From Rutpela maculata (Eukaryota; Arthropoda; Insecta; Coleoptera; Cerambycidae), in contig OW386287.2 in the NCBI GenBank assembly GCA_936432065.2, positions 73,403,804 through 73,467,803 of the forward strand: a stretch of DNA of 64,000 bases, given 5' to 3'. The position numbers and the translations under genes were made by a program. The notes under the pieces are model-generated. The model was not told where the DNA came from. It ran no database searches and saw only the letters and a list, made by a program, of their open reading frames with translations. Below are positions 9,523 through 19,776 of this stretch, piece after piece (position 1 is the first letter of the stretch; the number at the start of each line of letters is the position of its first letter).

Positions 9523-11207
9523 GTTTTGTTGTTTCTCGCTTAGTGCGGTATTATCGGTATTCATCGGCCGAGGCAACATGAAAACGAACTATTGTAGGCT
9601 CCAAAATTTGCGCACAGTGTGGCACGTATTAAGGACAACCGATTTCTGCATATCACTAACTAAGAAAGGGGGAAGGCCCAGGGCGACTAAATTTCTGACG
9701 AGGGATCCAGGTACAATGCCGGTAGTGGATATTATTATTGGGAGGATGACAACACTATCTTGCCCCCATTGCTGCCTGATCTCATAAGCTAAGTCAGCAT
9801 ACTTCGCTAACTTGTTTTGTGCAGTTTCCTGGATGTTATTGGAATTCGGGATAGCAATGTCAATCAGAAAGGTCTTTTTCTGGAGCTTATTGACCAAGAT
9901 AATAACTGGTCGGTTTGATGGTAGGGTTCTGTCTGTAAGTACCGTTCTGTCCCAATAAAGCCGGTAGTTCTCATTCTCTAGGACGCTCTCAGGTGTGTAA
10001 TGGTAATATGGGCTGGTATTTTCTGTAAGGTGGTGAAGTTGTGCAAGTTTTAAATGTAAAATTTTTCGTACACAGTTGTGGCGGTGCAGGTACTCTGTGG
10101 GCGCAAGAGTTGGGCGCAAGTGTTGGATGGTCTCGGAGGCGCGGAGGCATTTCCTGCATCTGTCGTCTGTTACATTCGCATCCTTGATGATGTACTTAAG
10201 GTAGTTCCTCGTAGCAACTACCTGATCTTGTATGGCCATAATAAACCACTCAGTTTCGGGGAATAGATCCCCACGAATCAGATAATAGTTTGACGCTTCT
10301 TGATCAATATTTTCGAAGCTGAGCTCATAGGAATGCCTTCCGTGTAGGGCCTTCTGCTCCCATGCATTAATCTGCGAGGTAACTCTTTCTGCCTTCGTCG
10401 TGTTGTTCTGTGGAACAGCTGTACTATAAGGTCCAAGGGAGTATAACCGTCGTCAGCGAAGGTGACTGCCCTATGGAGGGGAGATGTTTCCTGTTTTCTG
10501 AGGAAGTACTTCTGGAGACATACGATTTGTTCGTGGAGTAGGAATGACAGACTAGTCAGACCTCTTCCAGACCTCTTGGGATCGTAAGTCTTTCGATGGC
10601 TGACTTGTGGTGATGAGCTCGAAACTTAGTCAAGGTAGTTCTTGTCTTCCTCTCTATATCCTCTATGTCAGTCTTCGTCCACTTAATAACGCCAAATGTG
10701 TAAGATAAAGTTAGAATTACATAGCTGTTAATGGCTCTCGCTGTGTTCTTACCATTCAACTTAGTTCTAAGGATAGCATTCAAGCGACTCATATACATTT
10801 CTTTAATCTTCATCTTCATGGTTTTATGCACTGTACGAACCGATTGATGCACGCCCAGATACTTGTACGTTTCTCTTTCCTCCATTGACTCAATGATATC
10901 ACCATCTTGTAGTTCAAATGCCTTGGTGCTGTGCTTGCCCTTTATTACTGTCTGGGTCTTACACTTGTCAAGCCCAAATCGCATGTGTATATCTCGTGAG
11001 AAAATCTCCACAGTTCTCAACAGTGAGTTGATATGCACTGTTGTGCTGGCGTATACCTTGATGTCATCCATGTACATCAGAAGCGTCACTTTATGCTGGG
11101 CTTCCCTAGTGCTCTTGAGGGCAAAACCGCAATGACTTGCATTGAGCATATGAGAAAGAGGGTTCAGAGCCAAGCAAAACCAGAGGGGACTTAAAGAATC
11201 TCCCTGA
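9523..11207 (-). mobile_element. R4/Dong-like LINE, 5'-truncated
   Basis: On the minus strand an RT C-terminal half (10556-11207), a linker and a C-terminal domain (9589-10239) follow in order, and similarity stops at (ATT)n on both sides. From memory, Dong-type R4-clade elements target TAA/ATT microsatellites, which fits this setting. Only the part from just before RT motif B onward is present. Confidence 0.7.
9589..11207 (-). pseudogene. R4/Dong-like reverse transcriptase and C-terminal domain, broken
   Basis: The first piece begins at Q-G-D-S-L-S-P-L-W-F-C (motif B), has L-M-Y-M-D-D-I-K-V-Y-A (motif C with M-D-D), then G-L-D-K-C-K-T and Y-K-Y-L-G-V, a pattern seen in R2/R4-group LINEs rather than Jockey. 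It stops at 10556. From there to 10239 the similarity changes frame at least twice. The final 216-codon piece has a C-R-K-C ... H-L ... H-R-H-N zinc-finger-like region and the R-P-V-I-I-L region typical of the C-terminal restriction-like endonuclease end of these LINEs. I cannot assign catalytic residues with certainty. Motif A and everything upstream are missing. Confidence 0.75.
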
Positions 11208-11215
11208 AATTTATA

Positions 11216-11234
11216 TTTATTATTATTATTATTA
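11216..11234. repeat. (ATT)n tract on the 5' side of the R4-like LINE
   Basis: Six ATT units at the truncation point of the R4-like LINE, matching the tract at 9506-9522. The two were probably one microsatellite, the tail of the CR1-like LINE, before insertion. Confidence 0.65.
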
Positions 11235-11562
11235 ACAAGTAAGTTGCAAAATTCATTTTGTTTACAAAAAGTTAAATAACTATTAAAGCCGCCATTTTGA
11301 GTGGTCAACACTATTTTTTTCGGATTCCTGAGGAAATTCTGTAGGGGGTAGACTAATTTTTGGCTTGTCCCAAAATTTTCCGAGACATTTTCCTAATATC
11401 ACCGGACTATATGTTGACTAGGCTGACGGAGTGTAAAGTATAGAATTGTATCCTAATATTCTGTACAATTTTATGTTTCTGTTCGTTATGTTAATTTATT
11501 ATTTACGTATCAAAACACCACGGTGTATTTTTTCAATGAACAATAAGTTATTATTTCTGTTA
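11235..11562. other. AT-rich flank, no gene seen
   Basis: No coding similarity recognised. It ends with TTA directly before the large inverted-repeat element. Confidence 0.6.
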
Positions 11563-12518
11563 TAGACCCGGAGCCGGTGACACTGAAAGCCCCCTCATAG
11601 CGGAATCGAAAAATTTTTATGTGAATTGATAGTTAAAAATTATACGAACAAAATAAGCTTGGTATGCGTAGATTTAAAAAGCCGAAAAAATGTTAAAAAA
11701 AATTAATTCTTATAAAAATGCAATAATGTTTTACCATCATCGCGGATATTGATTATTTGTAGTGTCTTCGATAGAAAATGTCGTACTCTTTCAGAAAAAA
11801 ATTACGCAAACCACTTTATTTGGCCGGACGGGTGTGGCATACCTATTTGAAGTGTGTGAAGGGGGATGAAATTTCCCCCTTATAACGTGCAAACTTTTTT
11901 TTTATTATTTGTAAGTTCGTTTTGATGTGATTTTTAAAAATATCTTGGTATGCGGGCCCAAAAACTGCCGGAAGTATCCGGCATACAAACTTTATTGCAT
12001 GATCTCGATTCACATCTATTAAAAAAGTAGTACGTTAAACAAATTTGTTTTGGAGTAAAATTTTTTATAGAATAAAATGTCTTTCTTAGATTTATAATTA
12101 TACGAGGATAAATATGATGAAAGAAATTTAAGGAATATTTTTTCTTTAGATGATTCAAACAATAAAATAAAGTTGATATAATTAACAAGAGTTTATGCCC
12201 AAGCATAGTATATTTATTAATAATCATCAGGGTCAAAATCATCAATATTATAAAGTCTTTCATCCTCCGATTCTTCACTTTCTTCTTCATTTTCTTGGAC
12301 TCTAAGAATTTCTTCAGCTTTTGAAGGTGCTGCTGGGCCTTTATACTACAATGGTTCAAGTCTATTGTTTTCATTTAATTGCCATCCACATTCGGTTGGT
12401 TCATATAAAATACAAGTCGGTTCGGTAGCATTTTGCCACATTGTATTTATAAATATAGTGCGCAAAATTTTTTGCGATAAGGTTTTCCAGCATGGAGGAA
12501 TATTAATGGAATTGAAAA
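11563..12518 (+). repeat. Left arm of E1
   Basis: Inverted match to 13775-14715 with scattered substitutions and small indels. Its exon copy (minus strand) carries a nonsense codon. Confidence 0.85.
12230..12518 (-). pseudogene. C-terminal exon of L-T-G-C-D-T-T-S family, left-arm copy
   Basis: Reads C-W-K-T-L-S-Q-K-I-L-R-T, then P-T-E-C-G-W-Q-L and N-N-R-L-E-P-L followed by a TAG stop where the right-arm copy has Trp. Beyond the stop the frame continues with Y-K-G-P-A-A-P and an acidic E/S/D-rich tail ending near 12230. These features match the C-terminal end of the E2 gene (W-G-W-Q plus a proline-rich segment). The nonsense codon makes this copy inactive. Confidence 0.65.
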
Positions 12519-13774
12519 TTTTTTTCATAAACTTTTCATATAAATTGTGTTATTTTTGAATTATGCAAACAATTCAAAATAATATTACATTAGAATTATA
12601 AAGAACATTTGATAAAACATATTAAAGTGCATGAAAAATTCAAAAATTTGCAACGAACGTAAATTTGCAAATCAGGGTTTAAAAACAAGGGAAATGTTGT
12701 TTTTTTGATGATCTGAATCTATGTGCAGAATTTGGCAGAATTCCGCTTAAGTATTAAAAGTATATTAATTTACCAAAATCGCAATTATAAAATAATTCGT
12801 TATATAAAATAATTTTTGTCGGACTAGCGATACATACGAATTTTTTTGTAGGACATTATTTTATTTGGGCAGAGACTACACTGACCTATCATGTATTATC
12901 TTTATCCTACAGTGAGTAATGAGAAAAGTGTTATCATGGAACTGACAGATTCCGAGCGTCGGATTGAAAAAATATACCATTTATTAAGCAATAGTAAAAA
13001 AATCAGCTGGTTAGCAATAATTTTTTGTGACCTCGTTATTTAGACATGTTGGGGGTGGGGACGCTTCGGTCAAACCATCGATTTTGTATCTGAAGATTTA
13101 ACTAAAAAACTGTTAGTAATAAAATTTGGACAATCACCCAATCGACATATGTACACCCAAGCGCAGTTTATTAGCTACCACTACCGAGAATTGTCGCAAA
13201 GAGAAAAGTTGAGCGTCTCGTCAAAACGAAGTTACTCACGAAAATTCAGCCTGTTAGTAATCATAAAAAAGAGTCTTCAAGAAATTTAAAAAAGGAGGAG
13301 GTCCTTAGTTCGACCAGTATCTATATTTTTTAGACATATCTTCAATTATTAAGCTTTTCGTCAGTTTTGAAAAAACTGTCAAATAAAATTTTCCAAAAAA
13401 AATTAAAAAGATTACTTTGCTTAAGGTAGACTTTTATATTCCTTAGTTTTTAGAACACCATGTATAGTTTATGACAGCTTTGACAATGTCTTATGACTTC
13501 CCAAGATAAGCAAACTCTTTCCGAGCATACACTGTATATCGAATTAATTTCATCAAATTTCATCAAATCATTTTTGATTGCTAATCTGTATATTCCAAGT
13601 TAATCTTTCTGAATCTTTTATTGAGGGAGAAAAATATCTGTCAAAAATTAAATGTATTTCTGACGCGGTGGTGTTGCATATTTTTTTTAGAATAAATTCT
13701 GCGATCTTGTCAAATGCTTGGGGCACAGATGGTCCTAAATTGTGTGATAAATTGAATTTTACAAAGACCTGATA
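12519..13774. other. Spacer of E1
   Basis: AT-rich, stop-dense in all frames. A run TTTCAATTCCAG just inside the right arm could be a splice acceptor for the exon, so the spacer may once have been intron. Nothing else recognised. Confidence 0.5.
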
Positions 13775-14715
13775 AATTTCAATTCCAGTAATATTCTTCC
13801 ATGCTGGAAAACCTTATCGCAAAAAATTTTGCGCACCATATTTATAAATACAATGTGGCAAAATGCTACCGAACCGACTTGTATTTTATATGAACCAACC
13901 GAATGTGGATGGCAATTAAATGAAAACAATAGACTTGAACCATTGTGGTATAAAGGCCCAGCAGCACCTTCAAATGTTGAAGAAATTCTTAGTGTCCAAG
14001 AAAATGAAGAAGAAAGTGAAGAATCGGAGGATGAAAGACTATAATATTGATGATGATTATTAATAAATATACTATGCTTGGGCATAAACTCTTGTTACTT
14101 ATATCAACTTTATTTTATTGTTTGAATCATCTAAAGTAAAAATTTTCCTATAATTCCTTTCATCATATTTATCCTCGCATAATTATAAATCTAAGAAAGG
14201 AACAAGACATTTTATTCTATAAAAAATTTTACTCCAAAACAAATTTGTTTAACGTACTACTTTTTGTAATAGATGTGAATCGAGATCATGCAATAAAGTT
14301 GGTATGCCGGCAGTTTTTGGGCCCGCATACCAAGATATTTTTAAAGATCACATCAAAACGAACTTAAAAATAAAAAAAAAAGTTTGCACGTTATAAGGGG
14401 GAAATTTCATCCCCCTTCACACACTTCAAATAGGTATGCCACACCCGTCCGGCCAAATAAAGTGGTTTGCGTATTTTTTTTTTCTGAAAGAGTACGACAT
14501 TTTCTATCGAAGACACAACAAATAATCAATATCCGCGATGACGGTAAAACATTATTGCATTTTTATAATAATTAATTTTTTTTAACATTTTTTCGGCTTT
14601 TTAAATCTACGCATACCAAGCATATTTTGTTCGTATAATTTTTAACTATCAATTCACATCAAAAATTTTCGATTCCGCTATGAGGGGGCTTTCAATGTCA
14701 TCGGCTCCGGGTCTA
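13775..14715 (-). repeat. Right arm of E1
   Basis: Inverted copy of 11563-12518. Its exon copy at 13790-14044 is open. Confidence 0.85.
13790..14044 (+). CDS. C-terminal exon of L-T-G-C-D-T-T-S family, right-arm copy
   Basis: An open frame begins right after an acceptor-like TTTCAATTCCAG (13777-13788) and runs to TAA at 14044. It reads C-W-K-T-L-S-Q-K-I-L-R-T, W-Q-N-A-T-E-P, P-T-E-C-G-W-Q-L, L-E-P-L-W-Y-K-G-P-A-A-P and then an acidic tail (E-E-E-S-E-E-S-E-D-E). The layout, a conserved G-W, a short linker, a W-x-x-G or proline motif and an acidic end, is that of the C-terminus of a widespread, poorly described invertebrate protein family whose larger remnant is in E2. Since no upstream exon is visible, it is probably part of a dead gene. 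Function unknown; see E2 for the nuclease-like motifs. Confidence 0.5.
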   Translation, partial: NILPCWKTLSQKILRTIFINTMWQNATEPTCILYEPTECGWQLNENNRLEPLWYKGPAAPSNVEEILSVQENEEESEESEDERL

Positions 14716-15254
14716 TTATTATTAAAATCAAATATTATATGCCCGCTTATATTTGTAAATATATATGTAGATATCCACTACATATGAACAATCTAAAGTC
14801 CCAGACTATTCCGTTTAAACTATTATAATATTTTTAATATTTAATTCTATTTAACTGTGCCTAAAAAAAAATTTATTATGTTGAATATGCAAGCAAAGAA
14901 ACTTAGCTAGCAGAGCTGTTAATACCGATAGAGATTTTCTCATTATTATTAAAACGCTCCTTATTATCGTCGAGTGCGAACGCTAGACTGGAATCTAATT
15001 TGAATTTTGCATAGCAGGAGAACTTCGTCAACAAACAAGGGAAATGGAATATCATTCAGAAAAAGAACAGAATGACTTTGATGAAAACGGCAACAGTCTG
15101 ACATTCAGCTGTTTCGTTCCCAGACTCTTGCGTCATGGTCACGTTGTTGATTTTAGGACAAAGCACAATACATTATTTTGTTTGTATTATTTGCTTACAC
15201 CTTCTTATTCTACACCAGAAAATGTACATCCATATACTTAAATATAGTACAGTA
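14716..15254. other. AT-rich flank with one short unidentified frame
   Basis: The only ATG frame of note is 15044-15241 (65 codons, plus strand). I recognise no motif in it and regard it as chance. A small (GTACA)n run lies at 15245-15270. Confidence 0.5.
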
Positions 15255-15713
15255 CAGTACAACAGTACAGAGTGGACCAAATTAGATGGGATTTGAGGTT
15301 TTCTCTAAAACTATGGCAGATAGACTAAAAGTAATATAGGCGTCCTGAGCTTGGTTTTCGAGAAACAAACAATGGCGTAAACCGCAATCCTCTATCTTTT
15401 TCGACTACCGAGCTACGGAGCGTTTTTGGAAAATTGGCTTCTATACCTCAATTACCAAGTGTCGAATCGAAAATCGAGTAACACATTCTTGAGGCACTTT
15501 TTTGAGTAGAATCCGTTGCTGATAAGAAGAAAATTATGCATGCCTCGGTTTTCGAGATATAGACATAACTTGTGTTTTTTAAATAGATCATCCTGTAAAT
15601 TATTTCATTATTCGATCACAACTTAATCCAACGATATATCGTTTGTCATATTTATCTCTAGAAAAAGTGGTTAATTTTCGAAGAATTTAATATATTTGTG
15701 AGGCCATGGAAAA

Positions 15714-16633
15714 TGGGGCTTTCAATTTACCGAAAATTTTAATAACCGGTAAATCGGTAAATAAAAATATAAATAACCGGTTAACCGGTATTTACAGGTA
15801 ATTTTTAGAATGAATGATTAGAGTGGCGAAAGTGGCAATGGTTTTTTCCATGAATTTACAAAATTATCTAAATTTAACAAAAAACATTTTTATATACGTA
15901 TAACTAATATAATGAAGAAACAAAAGGTTTTTTTTATCAAAAGGGAAAAATATAAATGAAATACATTTAAATAAATAAATATTCTTTAAATAACAAAAAT
16001 ATCAACTTAAATAACAAAAATTATAAACATAAACTCAAATAGGGCATTTACTGAATACCTAATCTAAAAGTACAATAATTTTTAAAAATAGCCCGTTAAT
16101 AGGGTTAGTTTTTCAAAGTTAGTTTTTCAAAGCTGCATCTGTTAGTCGTCTGATATTTGTGCATTTAATAAATACCACCAGCTGAAGATGCCCTTTCTCA
16201 ATCGATACTGTAGGTTTATAAGTTAATAAGAATTTGTAATAACATACTTCTAAATGTTTTCCACGGATATTTGCGGCAATGAAATATTCAATTTCCTGTC
16301 GCAAGATATTGTCAATGTCTCTCTTACTTGTATTTCTTAGGGCTTAATGTTTGGGTTTTACTTTTTATAATATATTTTTTATGGCGTTCGGTCAAGGACG
16401 GTTTTATAATATTATTTATTGTTAAAAGTGCTCAGTGTTGAGACAGTCACTCTGTATTCAATGAATACTAGTCACTGACATAAATAGGAACGTTGAATAC
16501 GTGACATATCGTAAGTTCAGAATTTACCGAAATAACCGGTGAAAAATTAAAATAACCGGTAATTATCATCATGTGTTTTTTGTCGGATTTACCGGTTAAC
16601 CGGTTAACTTGCTAACCAGTATTGCAATCCCTA
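15714..16633. mobile_element. hAT element 1, 920 bp, 8 bp TSD ATGGAAAA
   Basis: Flanked by ATGGAAAA at 15706-15713 and 16634-16641, an exact 8 bp duplication as made by hAT elements. Ends are TGGGGCTTTCAAT and the complement of TAGGGATTGCAAT. Subterminal zones at 15725-15800 and 16525-16610 are rich in ACCGGT and TTAACCGG. Internal deletion leaves only a C-terminal coding remnant. Confidence 0.9.
16119..16304 (-). pseudogene. hAT transposase dimerisation-domain remnant
   Basis: The frame contains P-T-V-S-I-E-K and further on R-R-L-T-D-A-A-L, matching the S-x-E-R and R-L-(S/T)-D-x-x-L positions of the hAT C-terminal dimerisation domain. A frame change between them hides the usual F-S-x-x-G part. 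Too short to be functional; the surrounding hAT ends and 8 bp TSD support the call. Confidence 0.55.
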
Positions 16634-16726
16634 ATGGAAAACTATTAACAATAACAACACTTCTTATAATATAAAATAATTTTACCAATAACAGGAAAAA
16701 CTAAACTACAATAAATGTTCGAATTG

Positions 16727-16939
16727 TCATTCATTGATATCTATGCATTTTTGACACCTTTTCCTTACACCATTTGTTGAATTTCCAATCATGATAGGAG
16801 GTATTGTCCGAAACGCAGCTAATGTTTTGTTTTTCAATTCTTCAATGTTATTAGAACTTTCTCTATATATAATATTTTTTAAAGAACCCCAAAGCCAAAA
16901 GTCGGCAGGGAGATCTTTCTGGCCACAAAATAGGATCAT
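16727..16939 (-). pseudogene. Mariner-like transposase, third catalytic block and C-terminus
   Basis: Reads D-L-P-A-D-F-W-L-W-G-S-L-K-N (usual P-L-D-F-F-L-W-G, containing the third catalytic Asp), then N-I-E-E-L-K-N, A-F-R-T-I-P-P and V-R-K-R-C-Q-K-C-I, ending at a stop. These are the standard C-terminal features of insect mariner-like transposases. The upstream side is cut by repeat R1 at about 16951. Confidence 0.8.
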
Positions 16940-16950
16940 TATTTCCTAAA

Positions 16951-17650
16951 AAAATCGCTGCCCAGGGAATCACTACTTCTACATCCAGATTCTCTATCCA
17001 AGTCACTCACAACGAAAAAACTTTGTATGTGAAAATAATTGTTTATGGAACTTTAATAATATAATATTTGAAATCCTCTACCCCAAAAACCCATAAAACG
17101 ATACCCCACATCGGTAGTGGGGTGGGGGGTGGTGATAGTGGGGGTGGATGAAGTAAAAAAATATTTTGAGGTTTCTGGTTCCTGTACATACACTAAATCA
17201 CAATTTTTTTGCATCCCCTTTAATAAGGGGGTGGGGGTGGTAATGGGGGTGGCTAATGCCAAAAATTTTTTTGAGACCTTAGCTTCTCTTGTATATACTA
17301 AATACCAATTTTATGGACTCTTACCTGCTTGATTGACCTATTTACCCCAAATTTACTCCAATTTACCCCCCAACCCTTCGACGGAACAAGATGAAAATAT
17401 AATCTAGTTCTAGATCTCGTTAAAGTACATATGTGTACCAAATTTCAAGTCAATATCTTAAACGGTTCCAGAGTAAAGTGCGCACAAAAAAAAATTACAG
17501 ACAGACCGACAGACAGACAGACAGACAGAAATTTTTTTTCGCTCAAACTTAAAACGTCGACGTTTCATGATATTTTAAGCCTATTTGGACAATAAAAATT
17601 TTAAAAAAATTTTTTGTCATTACTATACTTCCACTGGACGTGGAAGTAAT
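16951..17650 (+). repeat. Repeat family R, copy R1 (most complete)
   Basis: About 700 bp starting AAAATCGCTGCCCA and ending in the hairpin ACTTCCAC-TGGAC-GTGGAAGT (17627-17647). In order it holds CTACCCCAAAAACCCATAAAACG, G-rich GGTGGGG runs, GGTGGCTAATG, TTTACCCCCCAACCC, CAAATTTCAAGTCAATATC, ACGGTTCCAGAGTAA and a (CAGA)n block. The left part ACTTCTACATCCAG is nearly the inverse of the right end. Other copies: 24957-25266, 42995-43047 plus 59866-60930, 61618-62066, 62950-63497. No coding. Non-autonomous; class not certain. Confidence 0.8.
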
Positions 17651-17664
17651 TAAACAATATCTAA

Positions 17665-17757
17665 ACTAGTTTATTGTTTATTAATGTCCAGTTAGCTAAA
17701 TTAATTGTTAGTTATCAATTTAGTTAACTTAGCTAACTAGACATTGATAAACTAGTC
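17665..17757. repeat. ~93 bp imperfect palindrome
   Basis: ACTAGTTTAT...TGTCCAGTTAGCTAA on the left pairs with TTAGCTAACTAGACA...ATAAACTAGT on the right. It lies between R1 and the second mariner block and may be a tiny MITE or part of the mariner disruption. Confidence 0.55.
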
Positions 17758-17759
17758 CT

Positions 17760-17936
17760 CTGAATGATATATAGATACATATCCAATCCTCCCCAAATCG
17801 AGCATTTAAATAATTTCGTGTTTCATTTGACGTATGACCTGAGGCGCCATCGTGTTGGTAAATTAATCTTTGAAATTGTCTTACAGGCATATTGTCTGCA
17901 GAGGGCTCTATTTCTTGTCGTAGAATGTTATAGTTA
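17760..17936 (-). pseudogene. Mariner-like transposase, second catalytic block
   Basis: Minus-strand translation gives Y-Q-H-D-G-A, the conserved Y-x-x-D-G-A box holding the second catalytic Asp of mariner-like transposases, followed by N-Y-L-N-A-R-F-G-E-D and preceded by I-L-R-Q-E-I-E-P. The gap to the third block is filled by R1; the gap to the first block is the TTAA-flanked insertion. Confidence 0.8.
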
Positions 17937-17940
17937 TTAA

Positions 17941-18386
17941 GGTATCAAGGGTGTTATAAGGATAATAACGCACCGAGGTCGGCAGTGTACATTCCGAGGG
18001 CCTTCGGCCCGAGGGAATGTACGTCGACCGAGGGCGTCATTATCCTATAACACCCGTGGTGCCTTCAACGTTTAATGTCCTACAAGTCCGTTATTTAATT
18101 CGATTTTTTTTTTGACATTTACGATTTATTAATTTGACATCTATTATGTTCAGAACGATTTGATTTAAAAGGGAGTAAAAATCAAAATTGTTTGTAAACG
18201 TCGCCGCCGCATAGCAACGCATTTTGTTTGTCAATAACGCTATCAAAATTTACTTGTTTTGGGTTGTATTATAATTTTATAATGCCCTAGGGCATTATAG
18301 ATATTCATAACGCCCTAGGGCGTTATTTTTCATTTAATGTATCTCAAAATAGGGTGGTTATTGTAAAATAACAGACTTGTAGGACA
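17941..18386. mobile_element. TTAA-flanked palindromic MITE complex
   Basis: 446 bp between TTAA at 17937-17940 and 18387-18390; dropping it with one TTAA rejoins the mariner coding frame. It has two parts. 17941-18071 folds as a ~60 bp-armed hairpin around GGGCC-TTC-GGCCC. 18076-18386 has its own TTAA at 18072-18075 and termini TGTCCTACAAGTC with their reverse complement, so it is a TTAA-type MITE. Within it are palindromes at 18278-18299 and 18307-18326, both centred on GCCCTAGGGC. TTAA targets are used by piggyBac and Kolobok-like elements. Confidence 0.75.
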
Positions 18387-18390
18387 TTAA

Positions 18391-18718
18391 TAACATTTTC
18401 GGTATTCAAATTACCGTAAAAAAAATTATTTTATATTATTTGGTATCCAATAAAACTACACCATACACCAAATCCAAATTGTCCTTGACGATTAACTGTA
18501 GCAGTTACGTGCGGATTTTCATGATCCCAATTTTGATTATTATGCCGATTAAAAATTTCGGCACTGCTTATATGGGCCTCATCGTCTGTCCATATAATTG
18601 TTCCTTCAAATCCTGGCACTTTATTGCACTAACGCAAAAACCACTGGCAAAAATCGAGACCCCTTGGAAAGTCGTTTGGATATAGTAGTATAATAGAAAT
18701 AAGCGAAAAAACACCTTG
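18391..18718 (-). pseudogene. Mariner-like transposase, first catalytic block
   Basis: Contains I-I-W-T-D-D-E-A-H-I, where the usual W-T-D-E box with the first catalytic Asp carries one extra Asp. It continues I-F-N-R-H-N-N-Q-N-W and G-Q-F-G-F-G-V-W-C-S-F-I-G. Upstream, F-C-Q-W-F-L-R follows a frame change, as expected just before the first block. Interrupted on its N-terminal side by E2 at 18719. Confidence 0.85.
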
Positions 18719-18860
18719 AGGTGGAACTAACTGCAACAAAGATGATTCTTGTTGTAAATGATAGGTAACACGCTCCTAATCAATCTACTAAAAATATACA
18801 TCCGTACTGTTGCGCAAAATGTGTTTTTTTGGCCGCCATCTTTAAAAAACATGAAACAAT
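18719..18860 (+). repeat. Left TIR of E2
   Basis: Inverse match of 22628-22770 with about one mismatch per ten bases. Confidence 0.8.
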
Positions 18861-19206
18861 TTTTAAAAAATCATGTGTGGTATCAAATTACAGGAAATTT
18901 CATGCTGAAAAAGAATATGATATTGGTTTGTAAAAGTAAAAGGAAATAAAAAAATGGTGGACGAAAAACTGAAAGATTTTGCAGTGTTGAAAAACATCTT
19001 TTTATTAATCTAAGCGGCTTAAAAATCCTAAGTAGCTTTAATTTCGCTCACAATTAAAAAAAAATGTTAAATTAAGAAAAATAATTAAAATTTTAATTAT
19101 TTAAAGTTAAAATTTCACATTAAAGAAAATCTAAATTTTAAAAAAAGTTATACAATATTTTTTTTATAACAAAATCATATTTACCTATTTCATTAAAATC
19201 AAATCA
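18861..19206. other. 3' flank of the E2 gene, AT-rich
   Basis: Between the left TIR and the gene's stop. Homopolymer A/T runs only; probably 3' untranslated sequence of the E2 gene. Confidence 0.5.
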
Positions 19207-19763
19207 TCATTCATCTTCATCTAAATCAAAACTGTCTCCTCTGTTTGTGCAGTCCTTTCCACAACAGTTTTTACAAACTACCGAACATGGAAGTCCATAT
19301 CGGCGACATGTACATTTCATGGTGTCACATGGTTCTTCAACTGTAGTTTGGCAGGCACATTTAATCATATTTAGGAGTTTGTCCGGTGCTGGGTTCAAGT
19401 CAGTTAATATCGGCTGAAATTCTCCATCAACCATCTGCCAACCCCATAGTGTAGGATCGGGGGTTGGCATATTAAGATTTTTCCAAATAAAACACTGCAA
19501 ATGCACTCGAAGCAGATGGTATTTCGCTGCATTTTGTGCTGGAGGCAAACGAGCTATACCAAATTCTTTTTTAGCTGAAGGTATTTTCCTAATGTATTGT
19601 TCATAACGCAGCACTTTTAGGTTGGTTTTGTCAATGTTACCTCCATATAGAGACACAATAACTTTACGGCCAATTTCGACCAAATCTTCCTTAGTAACAT
19701 CTTCGGATGATCCAAAATGGGAAGCCCATTCGCTTAAGATTTTGGACTTTATGATATTCTTGA
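19207..19763 (-). pseudogene. E2 gene, C-terminal part (G-W-Q and Cys-rich tail)
   Basis: Continues in one frame from the LINE insertion site through V-E-I-G-R-K-V-I-V-S-L-Y-G-G, L-R-Y-E-Q-Y, L-P-P-A-Q-N-A-A-K-Y-H-L, W-G-W-Q and a proline-rich segment. It then has a Cys-rich tail with C-A-C, C-D-T-M-K-C-T-C-R-R-Y-G-L-P-C, C-K-N-C-C-G-K-D-C-T-N and an acidic end. About ten Cys suggest zinc binding. The order L-Y-G, L-P-P, W-G-W, Cys-rich is that of a protein family I know only as uncharacterised and abundant in invertebrate genomes. The upstream continuation lies at 20202-20506, beyond the LINE fragment. Confidence 0.75.
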
Positions 19764-19776
19764 AAGCAGAAGATTT

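Larger units (their letters stand above)
11563..14715. mobile_element. Large TIR element E1 with ~950 bp inverted arms
   Basis: The ends are TAGACCCGGAGCC and its reverse complement, flanked on both sides by TTA (11560-11562 and 14716-14718). Arms run 11563-12518 and 13775-14715 and match in inverted orientation almost throughout, including the words AAAGCCCCCTCAT and TTGGCCGGACGGGTGTGGCA. The 1.26 kb spacer is AT-rich and has no clear coding content. Each arm contains one copy of a coding exon of the L-T-G-C-D-T-T-S protein family. The form resembles a foldback transposon; the superfamily is not known to me. Confidence 0.8.

Noticed and set aside
15044..15241. 65-codon ATG frame as a small host gene
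   Set aside because: No motif, no codon-usage or splice evidence, flanked by repeats.
17500..17530. (CAGA)n block as CRISPR-like or tRNA-like repeat
   Set aside because: Simple microsatellite inside repeat family R, without spacers or cloverleaf.
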